This document shows, one piece after another, positions 1 through 7,050 of a DNA stretch of 11,002 bases. Source of the stretch: Rhodococcus sp. IITR03. Lineage in GTDB: Bacteria; Actinomycetota; Actinomycetes; Mycobacteriales; Mycobacteriaceae. Position 1 is the first letter of the stretch, and the number at the start of each line of letters is the position of its first letter. The translations under genes were made by a program, and so were the position numbers. The stretch lies in contig LATQ01000001.1 in assembly GCA_001017865.1 (NCBI GenBank), forward strand, positions 2,803,954 through 2,814,955, read 5' to 3'. Under the pieces are notes generated by a model that worked only from the letters and a program-made list of their open reading frames with translations, was not told the origin of the DNA and did not search any database.

Positions 1-1
1 C

Positions 2-142
2 GCGCTGCTCGTGTTCAAGGCGGACAGCGAAGACGACCTGCAGGCCCTGCTCGCCGAGGACCCCTATGTCACGCAGGGTGTTGTCATCGACCAGAGCATC
101 TACCAGTGGAAGCCCGTCATCGGACCTCTCGTAGGGATCTGA
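2..142 (+). CDS. YciI-like (YCII-related) protein, 3' end only
   Basis: The window opens inside a gene; 46 codons remain before a TGA. The tail carries the YciI-type pattern: a short helix (DDLQALLAEDPYV), then a strand with G-V-V and Q-S-I-Y-Q-W, which resembles the 'DP(F/Y)...AG' and aromatic C-terminal strand of YCII-related dimeric alpha+beta barrel proteins. These are small cytoplasmic proteins often found beside catabolic genes; their substrates are mostly unknown. The start and the usual His/Asp active-site region lie outside the window. The next gene begins 392 bases downstream, so joint transcription is uncertain. The frame is clear; the family call is from memory of the C-terminal motif and is moderately sure. 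Confidence 0.6.
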   Translation, partial: ALLVFKADSEDDLQALLAEDPYVTQGVVIDQSIYQWKPVIGPLVGI

Positions 143-534
143 GGACGACCCGGCTGCTCCACCTCGATGGAAAGAAGTTGCAGCATCTCTACATTGAGTT
201 GCAATCAGCACTCTTCCAGTAGCGTCGGCACGAACGACCCGTACAACTTGCATCTGTGCGTTCGCATAGTGAGCGACGGATGCGAAAAGTTCGATCAGCG
301 ACATCGCGGAACCATCACATCACCGCCTCGACGGCGCAAGCCTCGACGCCGAACCGATGTGGCGATCGATGAGTACCGACATTTCGACAATCCGAGGCAA
401 TCGTTGACCTTCCCTAGCGGCCTTTTCTGATCAGCCGACTGGGTGGGGTGACACCGTGCGTACGCGATACACCAGCTTCACGCCTTCCTGATCAGTCAAT
501 TTCCTTCTCGACCGGTGATGAAAGTGAGCAACAC
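143..534. other. Intergenic region upstream of the first hydrolase
   Basis: I see no convincing gene in these 392 bases; the one open frame (167-430, +) is rich in Arg and Ser and resembles no family I know. The right part holds a possible promoter and two copies of the 8-base palindrome CTGATCAG at 427-434 and 488-495, 61 bases apart. The region most likely carries control signals for the hydrolase that starts at 535. Confidence 0.5.
404..431 (+). promoter_or_regulatory. Possible promoter for the first hydrolase
   Basis: TTGACC at 404-409 and TCTGAT at 426-431 are 16 bases apart and resemble -35 and -10 elements. They lie about 105 bases before the ATG at 535. The -10 match is only 4 of 6, so the call is weak. 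Confidence 0.22.
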
Positions 535-1439
535 ATGTCCGTGAGCAAAGAATCGCTGTTCCTCAACGACCTGTACTCGTCCTGGCTTCGACGGTCCGAA
601 GGTATGGATCTCGCAGGTCAGCGAGACATGTTCGAAGAATGGCATCTTCCCACCATCGAACCCACCGATGTCACGTATGAAGAAGTGACAGCCAACGGTG
701 TGCCGGCAACATGGGCCAAGCCGCTGGCGCCGCCGAAGACCGGGTGATCGTCTTCACGCACGGCGGCGGATTCGTGACAGGTTCACGCTTTTCCCATCGC
801 AAGCTTGCCGCACACCTCGCCAAGCTGGCAGGAGTTCACGCACTCGTGGTGGACTACCGGCTCGCGCCGGAGGCAAAGCATCCAGCACAGCTCGAAGACT
901 GCATTGCCGTGCACAAGTGGCTCCGTACGCAGGGCTACAAGGCAGAACATACGGCGACGGTCGGCGACTCGGCAGGCGCACATCTCGCCATCTCGACCGT
1001 GTTCGAACTTGCGGGTATGGCACTTCCCACTCCGGCCGCCGTTGTCGCTCTTTCGCCGTGGCTCGATATGGAGATCAAGGGGTTGACGATCGAATCGAAC
1101 GACGCAGTCGACGTCCTGGCCAAGAGGGCAGTCCTCGAGATGATGCGGGAGAATTTCCTGACCGACCTCTCGGAAGCGACGGACCCGCGGGCAAACCCCC
1201 TGCTCAGGGACTACACAGACTTCCCTCCCGTCTATGTATCGGTCGGCGGCTATGAGACTCTGCTCGACGACTCGCGCCGGGTCGTCGAGTTGATCGAAAA
1301 GGCAGGGAGCGAAGCCGTGCTCGACGTGGTCGACGAACAGCAGCATGTCTTCCACTTCAACGCGGGACGAGCACCCGAGGCGGATCAGGCACTGAACCGG
1401 ATCGCCCAGTGGCTACGGCCGAAGTTGGGGCTCGCCTGA
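535..1439 (+). CDS. HSL-family alpha/beta hydrolase, monoterpene epsilon-lactone hydrolase-like (frameshifted)
   Basis: This is a cytoplasmic serine hydrolase of the hormone-sensitive-lipase group, likely acting on an ester or lactone. Frame 1 runs from ATG 535 to a TGA at 747; the rest of the protein continues in another frame through the TGA at 1437-1439. Adding one G to the GG at 726-727 joins them as ...WAKPLGAAEDRVIV... and gives 301 residues, the usual length. In the joined protein the oxyanion motif HGGGF is at 76-80, the nucleophile elbow GDSAG at 144-148 (Ser146), the likely acid is Glu241 in GGYETLLDD, and the catalytic His is His271 in QQHVFHF. The N-terminal part and the HVFHFNAGRAPEAD tail recall MlhB-type monoterpene lactone hydrolases, a resemblance recalled rather than searched. 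It fits a BVMO product, but the BVMO gene is 6 kb away. A strong hairpin follows 58 bases after the stop. The frameshift is probably a sequence error. Confidence 0.85.
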
Positions 1440-1497
1440 ACACCGCATGTAGGGCGTGCAACTGAAAGCACAGCGCGCCCACGAAAGAGGAACGTGT

Positions 1498-1534
1498 CTC
1501 GGCGGCGGTCTGCTTCGACCAGACCGCCGCCGAG
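1498..1534 (+). terminator. Strong hairpin, likely terminator of the first hydrolase
   Basis: Perfect 15-base arms, CTCGGCGGCGGTCTG at 1498-1512 and its complement at 1520-1534, enclose a 7-base loop. It starts 58 bases after the hydrolase stop. No T-tract follows, which is common in high-GC actinobacteria. If it terminates, the next gene needs its own promoter. Confidence 0.7.
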
Positions 1535-1605
1535 TCCGTTCGCATGCCAGTCAGCAGTGCACTATCCGAACCATCGATTGCAGTGAAGATCGGGAAGACA
1601 CATAC

Positions 1606-2405
1606 ATGGAAAATCCAGTTCTCGTAGAACGCGACGGATTCATCGAAACGTGGACGATCAATCGGCCGGCTGAACGTAACCCAGTCTCAGGGATGGATGT
1701 CGTCGACGCATTGGTCGCATGCGTGGATGCCGTCAACGCCGATTACGGGGTACGCGCTGTCATTGTCACCGGCGCGGGATCGACCTTCTCCGCCGGCGGC
1801 AACGTCAAGGACATGGCGAATCGCCGGGGGCTGTTCGGCGGGAAGCCTCACGAACAACGCGATGGCTATCGCGCCGGGATACAACGGATCCCACGAGCGA
1901 TGTACAACTGCGACGTACCTTTGATTGCAGCGGTGAACGGCCCTGCAATCGGTGCCGGGTGCGATCTTGCCTCATGTGCGACCTCCGAATCGCCAGCGAA
2001 AAAGCGTTCTTTGCTGAGAGCTTCGTCAAGCTGGGCATCATCCCGGGTGACGGGGGTGCGTGGTTGTTGCCGAAGGCGGTCGGTATGGCGCGGGCGGCCG
2101 AGATGATTCTCACGGGTGACCGTGTCGACGCAACACAGGCTCTCGAGTGGGGATTGGTCTCGAACGTCGTTCCTCCCGATCAGCTGCTCGACGAAGCTCG
2201 TGCTCTCGCCAACAGGGTGGCCGCCAATCCTCCGCACTCGGTACGGATGGCCAAAAAACTCCTGCGTGAAGGGCAGCACCAGAGCCTCGACAGTCTCCTC
2301 GAACTGTCCGCTGCTCTGCAGGCGCTGGTTCAACAGACCACCGATCACACGAGAGCAGTCAACGCCCTCATGGAGAAGCGCCCTGCCGCATTCACCGGCG
2401 AGTGA
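1606..2405 (+). CDS. Crotonase / enoyl-CoA hydratase-family protein (frameshifted)
   Basis: A crotonase-fold protein expected to act on an acyl-CoA thioester. It starts at ATG 1606, behind a modest GGGAAG. The reading frame breaks near 1970; one extra C in the CC at 1970-1971 joins GAGCDLA to LMCDLRIAS and gives 266 residues, normal for the family. Visible features of the joined protein: the first oxyanion-hole segment FSAGGNVKDM (about 61-70), the second, NGPAIGAGCD (111-120), and the PGDGGAWLLPKAVG helix start (147-160). The two Glu residues that catalyse hydration in classical enoyl-CoA hydratase align here with Asp120 and Phe140, so simple hydratase activity is doubtful; isomerase, hydrolase or another crotonase reaction is possible. 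It is separated from the upstream hydrolase by a strong hairpin. The frameshift is probably a sequence error. Confidence 0.85.
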
Positions 2406-2537
2406 CGATGCCTCACGTAGAAAGCTCCTCGATCAGCGGTGCGGACACGTGGACGTTCGGCAAGGCAATCGCATCAACAGGAACGATGTCGTGAAGGTCG
2501 ACGAGTCCTCTTCGATCGAGCACTGGTCTACTGACTG

Positions 2538-2645
2538 TTACCTCAGTGCCAGGGGCAGGACGAGGAGCATGATGTTCACCCGCCCGAGTTCGGACGTCTC
2601 GACCTCACTGAGTTGCCCGAAGAGGAACCCGACGACCGTATTCGT
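2538..2645 (-). pseudogene. Possible relic of an ABC-transporter permease (FecCD-like), very tentative
   Basis: The minus strand reads TNTVVGFLFGQLSEV, then ETSELGRVNIML, then LVLPLALR and a stop. The order 'FLFGxLS...SELGRV' followed by a hydrophobic Leu-rich segment recalls part of FecCD-type siderophore permeases. The flanks in the same frame do not continue the family, and no partner genes are present. It may be chance in GC-rich DNA. Confidence 0.13.
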
Positions 2646-2784
2646 GTCTCGTGCACATCCAGCGCTCGAAGATTGTGTGCCGGCGGGCCCGCCACTTCGA
2701 GGAGCCGGCGGCTGGACCAGGCATGGGCTCCACGAGGACCTGAGTGCAACACGCCGGCGGGCACGCGCTGAGCGAGCAACGGGC

Positions 2785-2818
2785 GGCTGTGCTCGTAGCA
2801 CATGACTGCGGCACAGCC
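2785..2818 (-). terminator. Hairpin downstream of the second hydrolase
   Basis: GGCTGTGC at 2785-2792 pairs with GCACAGCC at 2811-2818 over an 18-base loop. A nested alternative pairs GTGCT (2790-2794) with AGCAC (2798-2802). It lies 16 bases beyond the hydrolase stop in the direction of transcription and has no T-tract. Confidence 0.35.
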
Positions 2819-2833
2819 ACCGGTTACTCGTAC

Positions 2834-3765
2834 TCAGCGAGCGAACTGTTTGCCGAGGAATTCGACAACCGCGCTGTGCAATTCAGCGCTGCGCGGAACT
2901 GCACCAGTCATCCAGTACACGCCATGGACAAGACCGCTATACAGTTCGACCTGGACCGGGACACCCTGTTCGGTCAGCATCCGCCCGTAGTTCAGGCATT
3001 CGTCGCGGGTGACCTCGTACTCGTTGACCAACATCAGCGTGGGAGGAAGCCCCGCCAAACTCTTCGCCTTGGCCGGCGAGGCGTACGGGTTCTCGGCGTC
3101 TTCCAGTGTGGCCAGGTACTGCTCCCAGAACCAGCCGATTGCTGCCGCGGTGATCAGGTATCCCTCGGCATTCTCCTCCCATGACGGGAAGCGTGCCGTG
3201 CCGTCGATAACCGGATAGACCAACACCTGAGCACATAGGCCGGTGAGCCGGTATCACGTGCCCGAAGTGCGGTGACGGCGGCGAGATTGCCACCGGCACT
3301 GTCGCCCATGATGGCGACACGCGTCGCATCACCACCGAAGTCGGCGACGTTGTCGACTACCCAGTTCAAAGCAGCGAACGCGTCTTCGGGTGCGGCAGGG
3401 AACTTGTGTTCGGGAGCGAGCCGGTAACTCACGGCGGCCACGATGACTCGGGCGTCCGCGGCCAGCGCGCGACAAGGCTGCTCGGTAACGTCGAGGCTGC
3501 CCGCAACCCACCCGCCGCCGTGGATGTACACCACAACCGGCAGGGGCGCATCGGACTCCGGAATGTACAGACGCACGGCCTGGTCGCCATCCGGTCCGGG
3601 GTAGACCGTGTCGACGACACGAGCAAGATCCGCTTTCGGCGCCTGCAGTCCGCTGAAGGATTCGATGACCTCACGGACTTCAGCGACACTCATCTGCTCG
3701 AACGACTTCAGTCCCTGCTCGTTCAACGTGTCTATCAACTGCTCGACTACAGGATCGAGTGCCAT
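2834..3765 (-). CDS. HSL-family alpha/beta hydrolase (esterase/lipase, frameshifted)
   Basis: A second hormone-sensitive-lipase-type serine hydrolase, likely a cytoplasmic carboxylesterase. The start is the ATG at 3765-3763, behind a good AAGGAG nine bases upstream; the stop is at 2836-2834. The frame breaks near 3238: adding one G to GG at 3238-3239 (plus strand) restores ...GSPALCAQVLVYPVIDG... and 310 residues, normal for the family. In the joined protein the oxyanion motif HGGGW is at 82-86, GDSAGGN begins at 154 (Ser156), and the catalytic His is likely His281 in GLVHGVYWM. The position usually held by Asp in 'DPLRDE' is Glu251 in NEYEVTRDE. It is divergent from the Dabb gene across 431 bases. 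An 11-base motif 82 bases before its start also precedes the BVMO gene, suggesting joint control. The frameshift is probably a sequence error. Confidence 0.86.
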
Positions 3766-3846
3766 GGTGATCTCCTTGATGTGATAGGCGGACTTGGTCA
3801 ATCGCCGATTCGGTGGAGTCACACTACGAGGAGGTCAGAGCGGACG

Positions 3847-3857
3847 AGTGTCCGAAA
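3847..3857 (-). promoter_or_regulatory. Shared 11-base motif TTTCGGACACT (hydrolase copy)
   Basis: The exact motif lies 82 bases upstream of the second hydrolase start. The same 11 bases in the same orientation lie 79 bases upstream of the BVMO start. Matching sequence, strand and spacing suggest a common operator or promoter element; which protein binds is unknown. Confidence 0.5.
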
Positions 3858-3894
3858 ACAACACAACTGTCCGTCTGTCCCGGTTCTCGTAGAT

Positions 3895-3917
3895 GTGTGT
3901 TGCACAATCGGACACAC
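3895..3917. promoter_or_regulatory. Inverted repeat GTGTGT-N11-ACACAC
   Basis: Perfect 6-base arms are separated by 11 bases, upstream of the second hydrolase. The geometry matches another repeat upstream of the BVMO (8817-8839). It could be a dimeric regulator site; the arms are low-complexity, so chance is possible. Confidence 0.3.
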
Positions 3918-4196
3918 CGAAGGTCCATCACTGTTCTACCGTCACCCAAGTGACCCACAGACGGCCAGAATCTCACCATCACCGTTCGATGACGCGCCCG
4001 GCACCGCGAGGGACCCACCGGAGAACGGGTTCACCCTCGAGGTGCTCTCGAGAAATGGGTTCCCTGTACGTCCGCGGGCTGCGGGGAAAGATGTTCGGTC
4101 GCCGCACGTCATGGTGAGGACACATCAGCGGCTCTGAAAAACGTGCCGCCCACTTCGGGTGTCGAGCTCGAATTATGCTTCCAGAGAGGGATTATC

Positions 4197-4493
4197 ATGT
4201 TGCATCACGTCGTGACATTCACATGGAAGAAGGACATCACCGACGAGCAGGTCGAATCGTTCCACAAGGCTCTTGACGCGATATCGGCGAGCATTCCCCA
4301 GGTCGTCGAGTTTCGTTACGGAAGGGACCTCGCCCTCAAGCCCGGGATCGGCGACTATGCAATATCTGCGATTTTCGAAGACGTCCCCGCCTTCCGCGCA
4401 TATCTGGCCCATCCCGATCATGTTCGCCTCGTTGAAGAATTCATCTCGGTGATGTCCGAATCGTACTCGTCGATCCAGTTCGAGTTTGCCTGA
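4197..4493 (+). CDS. Dabb-domain (stress-responsive A/B barrel) protein
   Basis: A 98-residue protein beginning MLHHVVTFTWKKD, with the typical Dabb order: N-terminal strand with His-Val-Val, a helix (EQVESFHKALDAI), a strand ending in V-V-E-F-R-Y-G-R-D, then D-Y-A-I-S-A-I-F-E-D and a helix with A-Y-L-A-H-P-D-H. Such proteins form dimeric ferredoxin-like barrels. Most have no known reaction; some plant and bacterial relatives catalyse cyclisation or isomerisation. The ATG at 4197 is chosen because GAGAGG sits 7 bases before it and the protein starts with the conserved strand; the same frame opens at 4143 without a comparable ribosome site. The gene is intact, unlike the enzyme genes around it. 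It lies 73 bases before nudC and could share its transcript, or belong with the divergent hydrolase. Confidence 0.82.
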   Translation: MLHHVVTFTWKKDITDEQVESFHKALDAISASIPQVVEFRYGRDLALKPGIGDYAISAIFEDVPAFRAYLAHPDHVRLVEEFISVMSESYSSIQFEFA

Positions 4494-4566
4494 CGGCAGT
4501 GCCGGCCGCACGCTCACGAACGAAGTGCCGGTCGACATGGTCGCTCGTTGCGGAAGGTTGTGATCA

Positions 4567-5493
4567 GTGGTGAACGCTGACGGTGTCGGGGGTGCCCTTC
4601 CTGGTGATGTCTTGAGTCGCCCTGTGGCGCTACGTGACGATGCGACCGCGCAGGCGAGGGCATGGCCGGATGCGCGGCTGCTTCGCGTGAACGGTGCCGG
4701 TCAGGTTCGCATCATCGATGGACAACTGCTCCTCGAGTCGGCTGCCGACTATTGTCCCCAACCTCCGACACACGCGGTCTTGTTGGGAGTTGTTGGTACA
4801 GTGCATCAATGGGCTGTACGGGACGAGTTTCTCACGGATGCCCCCATGGAGAGCGCGGGCATCGAGTTCGGTGACCTGCGGTCACACGGCGCGTTCTTCG
4901 ATGCTGTTGATGCCGAACGGTATCTCACCGCGCAAGCCCTGCTGATGTGGCAGGACGAATCCCACTTCTGCGCCAAGGACGGGGCGCCGATGACGATCAC
5001 CTCGGGTGGTTGGACGCGTGTGTGCACTGCGTGCGGTCGGGAGGAGTACCCGCGGACCGATCCTGCGATCATTTGTCTGGTACATGACGGGGCGGACCGC
5101 GTGCTGTTGGCGCGACACGCGGCGTGGCCGGCGCGGAACTTCTCGACGCTGGCGGGATTCGTCGAGGCCGGTGAGTCGCTCGAAAGCTGTGTGGCGCGGG
5201 AGATTGCGGAAGAGGTCGGTCCCGTTGTCTCCGACGTGGCCTACGTCGGAAGTCAACCATGGCCGTTTCCGCGTTCCCTCATGCTCGGCTTCCATGCCGT
5301 CGCCAATCCTCGAGAACCGCTCATCTTCAGTGATGGTGAGATCTGCGAGGCTGTGTGGTGTTCCCGCGCGGAGGTGAAGGAGGCCCTCGCCGCCGGCGAC
5401 TGGGCTAGTTCGGTCGATGCGCCCGTGTTGCTGCCGGGGAAGGTCTCGATCGCACGGCGCATGCTCGAGGCATGGGTGCGAACTGCTGGCTGA
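4567..5493 (+). CDS. nudC: NAD(H) pyrophosphatase NudC (Nudix hydrolase)
   Basis: NudC-type Nudix enzymes split NADH/NAD+ into NMN(H) and AMP and, in some bacteria, remove NAD caps from RNA. The 308-residue protein has an N-terminal domain (about 1-125), a zinc-ribbon-like segment (133-160), and a Nudix domain with the box G-x5-E-x7-RE-I-A-EE-V-G starting at Gly197. SQPWPFPRS (229-237), the signature that separates NudC from other Nudix enzymes, is intact. The zinc region has Cys135, Cys153 and Cys156, but the fourth position is Asp138 (CAKD), so the metal site is altered or lost. The start is GTG 4567, with GGAAGG nine bases upstream; GTG 4570 is an alternative. The gene looks like housekeeping metabolism rather than part of the ketone pathway. 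Confidence 0.93.
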   Translation: MVNADGVGGALPGDVLSRPVALRDDATAQARAWPDARLLRVNGAGQVRIIDGQLLLESAADYCPQPPTHAVLLGVVGTVHQWAVRDEFLTDAPMESAGIEFGDLRSHGAFFDAVDAERYLTAQALLMWQDESHFCAKDGAPMTITSGGWTRVCTACGREEYPRTDPAIICLVHDGADRVLLARHAAWPARNFSTLAGFVEAGESLESCVAREIAEEVGPVVSDVAYVGSQPWPFPRSLMLGFHAVANPREPLIFSDGEICEAVWCSRAEVKEALAAGDWASSVDAPVLLPGKVSIARRMLEAWVRTAG

Positions 5494-5713
5494 ACGTCCG
5501 GATTGATCGCCGCCGACCTGTCATCGGCCAGCGCTGCTTCGGAGGGATCGGCCTTTGTTGGGGTTTCGGCCCCGGCTCGGTGGGATCCCATGGGGCTGCC
5601 ATCGTGATGTAAGGGTCGCTTGTGGACGACGATCCGGAGTCGCATGGTGAGGGCACGCGCTGCGGCAGTCCTGATCTGCATCGTGCGCGCTTTTCCTCGG
5701 GTGTGTCGGTGCT

Positions 5714-5743
5714 GAGTCCTGTCAGCCGCCGCTGACAGGACTC
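5714..5743. repeat. Perfect 13-bp inverted repeat (hairpin)
   Basis: GAGTCCTGTCAGC at 5714-5726 is followed by a CGCC loop and the exact complement at 5731-5743. It lies 220 bases after nudC and has no T-tract. It may be a terminator, a dispersed palindromic element or the end of a lost mobile element; the distance from nudC makes a simple terminator role less certain. Confidence 0.6.
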
Positions 5744-5795
5744 CCATCGGCGACGATTGGCCGCTCACCCAAGGGGAGGTGATGCAGCTCAGCAG

Positions 5796-5860
5796 AGTAT
5801 AAACGAATACTGGTGTTGTATAACGGAATTGAGTATAATTTTCGCGTCGACAGTATTGTG
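5796..5860. promoter_or_regulatory. AT-rich island with three GTATAA repeats
   Basis: GTATAA occurs at 5797, 5818 and 5833 within about 45 bases, the last as a perfect TATAAT (5834-5839). GTAT-N6-ATAC also occurs at 5797-5810. This stands out in GC-rich surroundings and looks like a promoter or operator core, but no good -35 at normal spacing and no clear gene on either side could be assigned. Confidence 0.3.
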
Positions 5861-6456
5861 GTTGCCAGCTGGCGCGGCCCACTTGTCGGCGGTTCGTCCC
5901 ACGAGCATCCACCACGGGCAACATGGTCGCCCCGCGTGTGCATGCAGTGGCGGCGAGGCGGCGTGCTCCATCTCCGGGCACGGGCAGATCCCGATATCCC
6001 CTGCGTTCGGGCTGCCGGGGTCCCGCTTCGGCGATCGACCGATAGTCGAAGCGGGGCCTTCCGTCCATTTGTCGATGCCGCCTTGTCGGTGACCTTCGCT
6101 CGATCCCCCGACACGTCAGCGCGGCTCGCGGCTCGGGGCTCGGAGGACCGGGTGCGGTGGTGTTCGTGGCGGATCGTCGGGCGCCGGGATCCCGTGAGCC
6201 AGGGCTACGGGTGTTTCGATCTTCCCGCGATATCGACGGGACATCCTCGCTGCGATTTGCCATAGAAGCCGATGATGCGGGCTCTGCTCTGTCCGCCGCC
6301 CTGACGGTGTTACCGACCCGGCGAGCAGCAGATCATGTATACGACTGCCCACTCGATGTCCCGGCGCCGGCCGGGCACCGCCGACGGGTGGGCCGGTTGT
6401 CTTCGGCCCTGGGAAATCGCAAGTCCCGGTGGCATCGGTCGTTGCCGCGACCATGT

Positions 6457-6579
6457 TTGATGGCCGACACGATCGACCGGATCGGCCGGAAATACCGCGA
6501 CGACGGTGCCCGCTTCGCGGCGGAGGAAGTTGACGACCTCGCCGGAGTGCGTGCCGAACACCGCAAGGCTGCGCCCATC
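6457..6579 (+). pseudogene. Possible relic of a UmuC-like Y-family polymerase tail (DUF4113), tentative
   Basis: The plus frame reads LMADTIDRIGRKY, RDDGARFAAEEV, then VRAEHRKAAPI. UmuC C-terminal (DUF4113) tails run LMA..(D)xINR(R/K)(F/Y)...RFA...MRxE..SPxYTT. From Asp to the RFA the spacing is identical, and LMA, D, I, RKY, RFA and R-x-E are shared. No catalytic polymerase domain is visible upstream, and the family's final YTTRW is absent. Codons here favour G at position 1 and G/C at position 3, as in real genes. This is a memory-based resemblance and could be chance. Confidence 0.2.
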
Positions 6580-7006
6580 ATCCGGTGCACCGGCACGAGA
6601 AGAGGGCAGCGGCTCCGTAGCGGGTGTGTGTGAGGACGCGTGCCCCACGATGCTCTGACAGCAGATGAAGGCTCATTTCTGCCTCCACATCAGGCCGGTC
6701 CCGTCGTTCCGTCACAGCGCCTTCTTGCACGTCAGGGTCGTGGCTACACCCTTCCAGGTCCGTCATCGGTTCGGTTCGAACCAGAACTCTGGACAGTCGC
6801 AGATCTCGCTTGGGCGATCCACGTCGTGTTCGTGTGCTGGCGTTTGATTCGTCTCGCGTACATCGCGACCGCATCACCGATGCTCGCGCCCGCCTCGCCT
6901 CTGGCGAAACCTGCTCGAAGACAATGCTCTCTCAGTTCCATCACTGCCCCATCGACGCAGTCGATGCCCATCGGGATCAGGGCAGCGAACCCCGTCGAGC
7001 GGATGC

Positions 7007-7038
7007 GCTTGGGCTACTGGGGGACCCAGTAGCCAAGC
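7007..7038 (-). terminator. Hairpin just after the BVMO stop
   Basis: GGCTACTGGG (7012-7021) pairs perfectly with CCCAGTAGCC (7025-7034) over a 3-base loop. GCTT (7007-7010) and AAGC (7035-7038) extend the stem around a single bulged G at 7011. It lies 12 bases beyond the BVMO stop, the expected place for a terminator, without a T-tract. Confidence 0.65.
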
Positions 7039-7050
7039 GTGTCCGTCTCG

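Larger units (their letters stand above)
2406..2833. other. Gap between convergent genes
   Basis: The crotonase-family gene and the second hydrolase converge on this 428-base stretch. I find no credible complete gene. It contains the palindrome GGCGGGCCCGCC at 2682-2693, a hairpin near the hydrolase stop (2785-2818), and on the minus strand a 35-residue hydrophobic segment with a weak permease look (2538-2645). Confidence 0.5.
3766..4196. promoter_or_regulatory. Divergent control region between the second hydrolase and the Dabb gene
   Basis: There is no credible gene in these 431 bases. The hydrolase-proximal half is dense in repeats: CGGAC-N4-GTCCG at 3841-3854, the shared motif AGTGTCCGAAA at 3847-3857 (TTTCGGACACT read toward the hydrolase), and GTGTGT-N11-ACACAC at 3895-3917. 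The Dabb-proximal half shows only a TATGCT at 4174-4179 without a clear -35 partner. Confidence 0.5.
5494..7050. other. 1.56 kb stretch without a recognisable gene
   Basis: This stretch has many overlapping open frames on both strands, typical of GC-rich noncoding or decayed DNA, and none gives a protein I recognise with confidence. Notable items are a perfect 13-bp hairpin at 5714-5743, an AT-rich island near 5796-5860, a UmuC-tail-like segment at 6457-6579, and a hairpin beside the BVMO stop at 7007-7038. A minus-strand frame at 6744-6971 (starting MGIDCVDGAVMELREHC) has coding-like composition but no known match. A region this long between genes suggests past insertion, deletion or decay. 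Confidence 0.5.

Noticed and set aside
726..747. Programmed ribosomal frameshifting in the first hydrolase
   Set aside because: There is no slippery heptamer, and five unrelated genes in the window show the same one-base-loss pattern, which points to sequence error.
2682..2693. GGCGGGCCCGCC palindrome as a terminator
   Set aside because: It has no loop, so only a weak hairpin could form; such GC palindromes are frequent in this composition.
3406..4137. 243-codon plus-strand frame across the second hydrolase and its upstream region
   Set aside because: It is antisense to the hydrolase for its first half and has no recognisable domain; the ribosome site and motifs support the minus-strand gene.
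5253..6263. Long open frame (336 codons) on the minus strand
   Set aside because: It overlaps the 3' end of nudC, is rich in Arg, Pro, Ser and Thr without domain pattern, and spans the perfect hairpin; most likely a GC-rich artefact.
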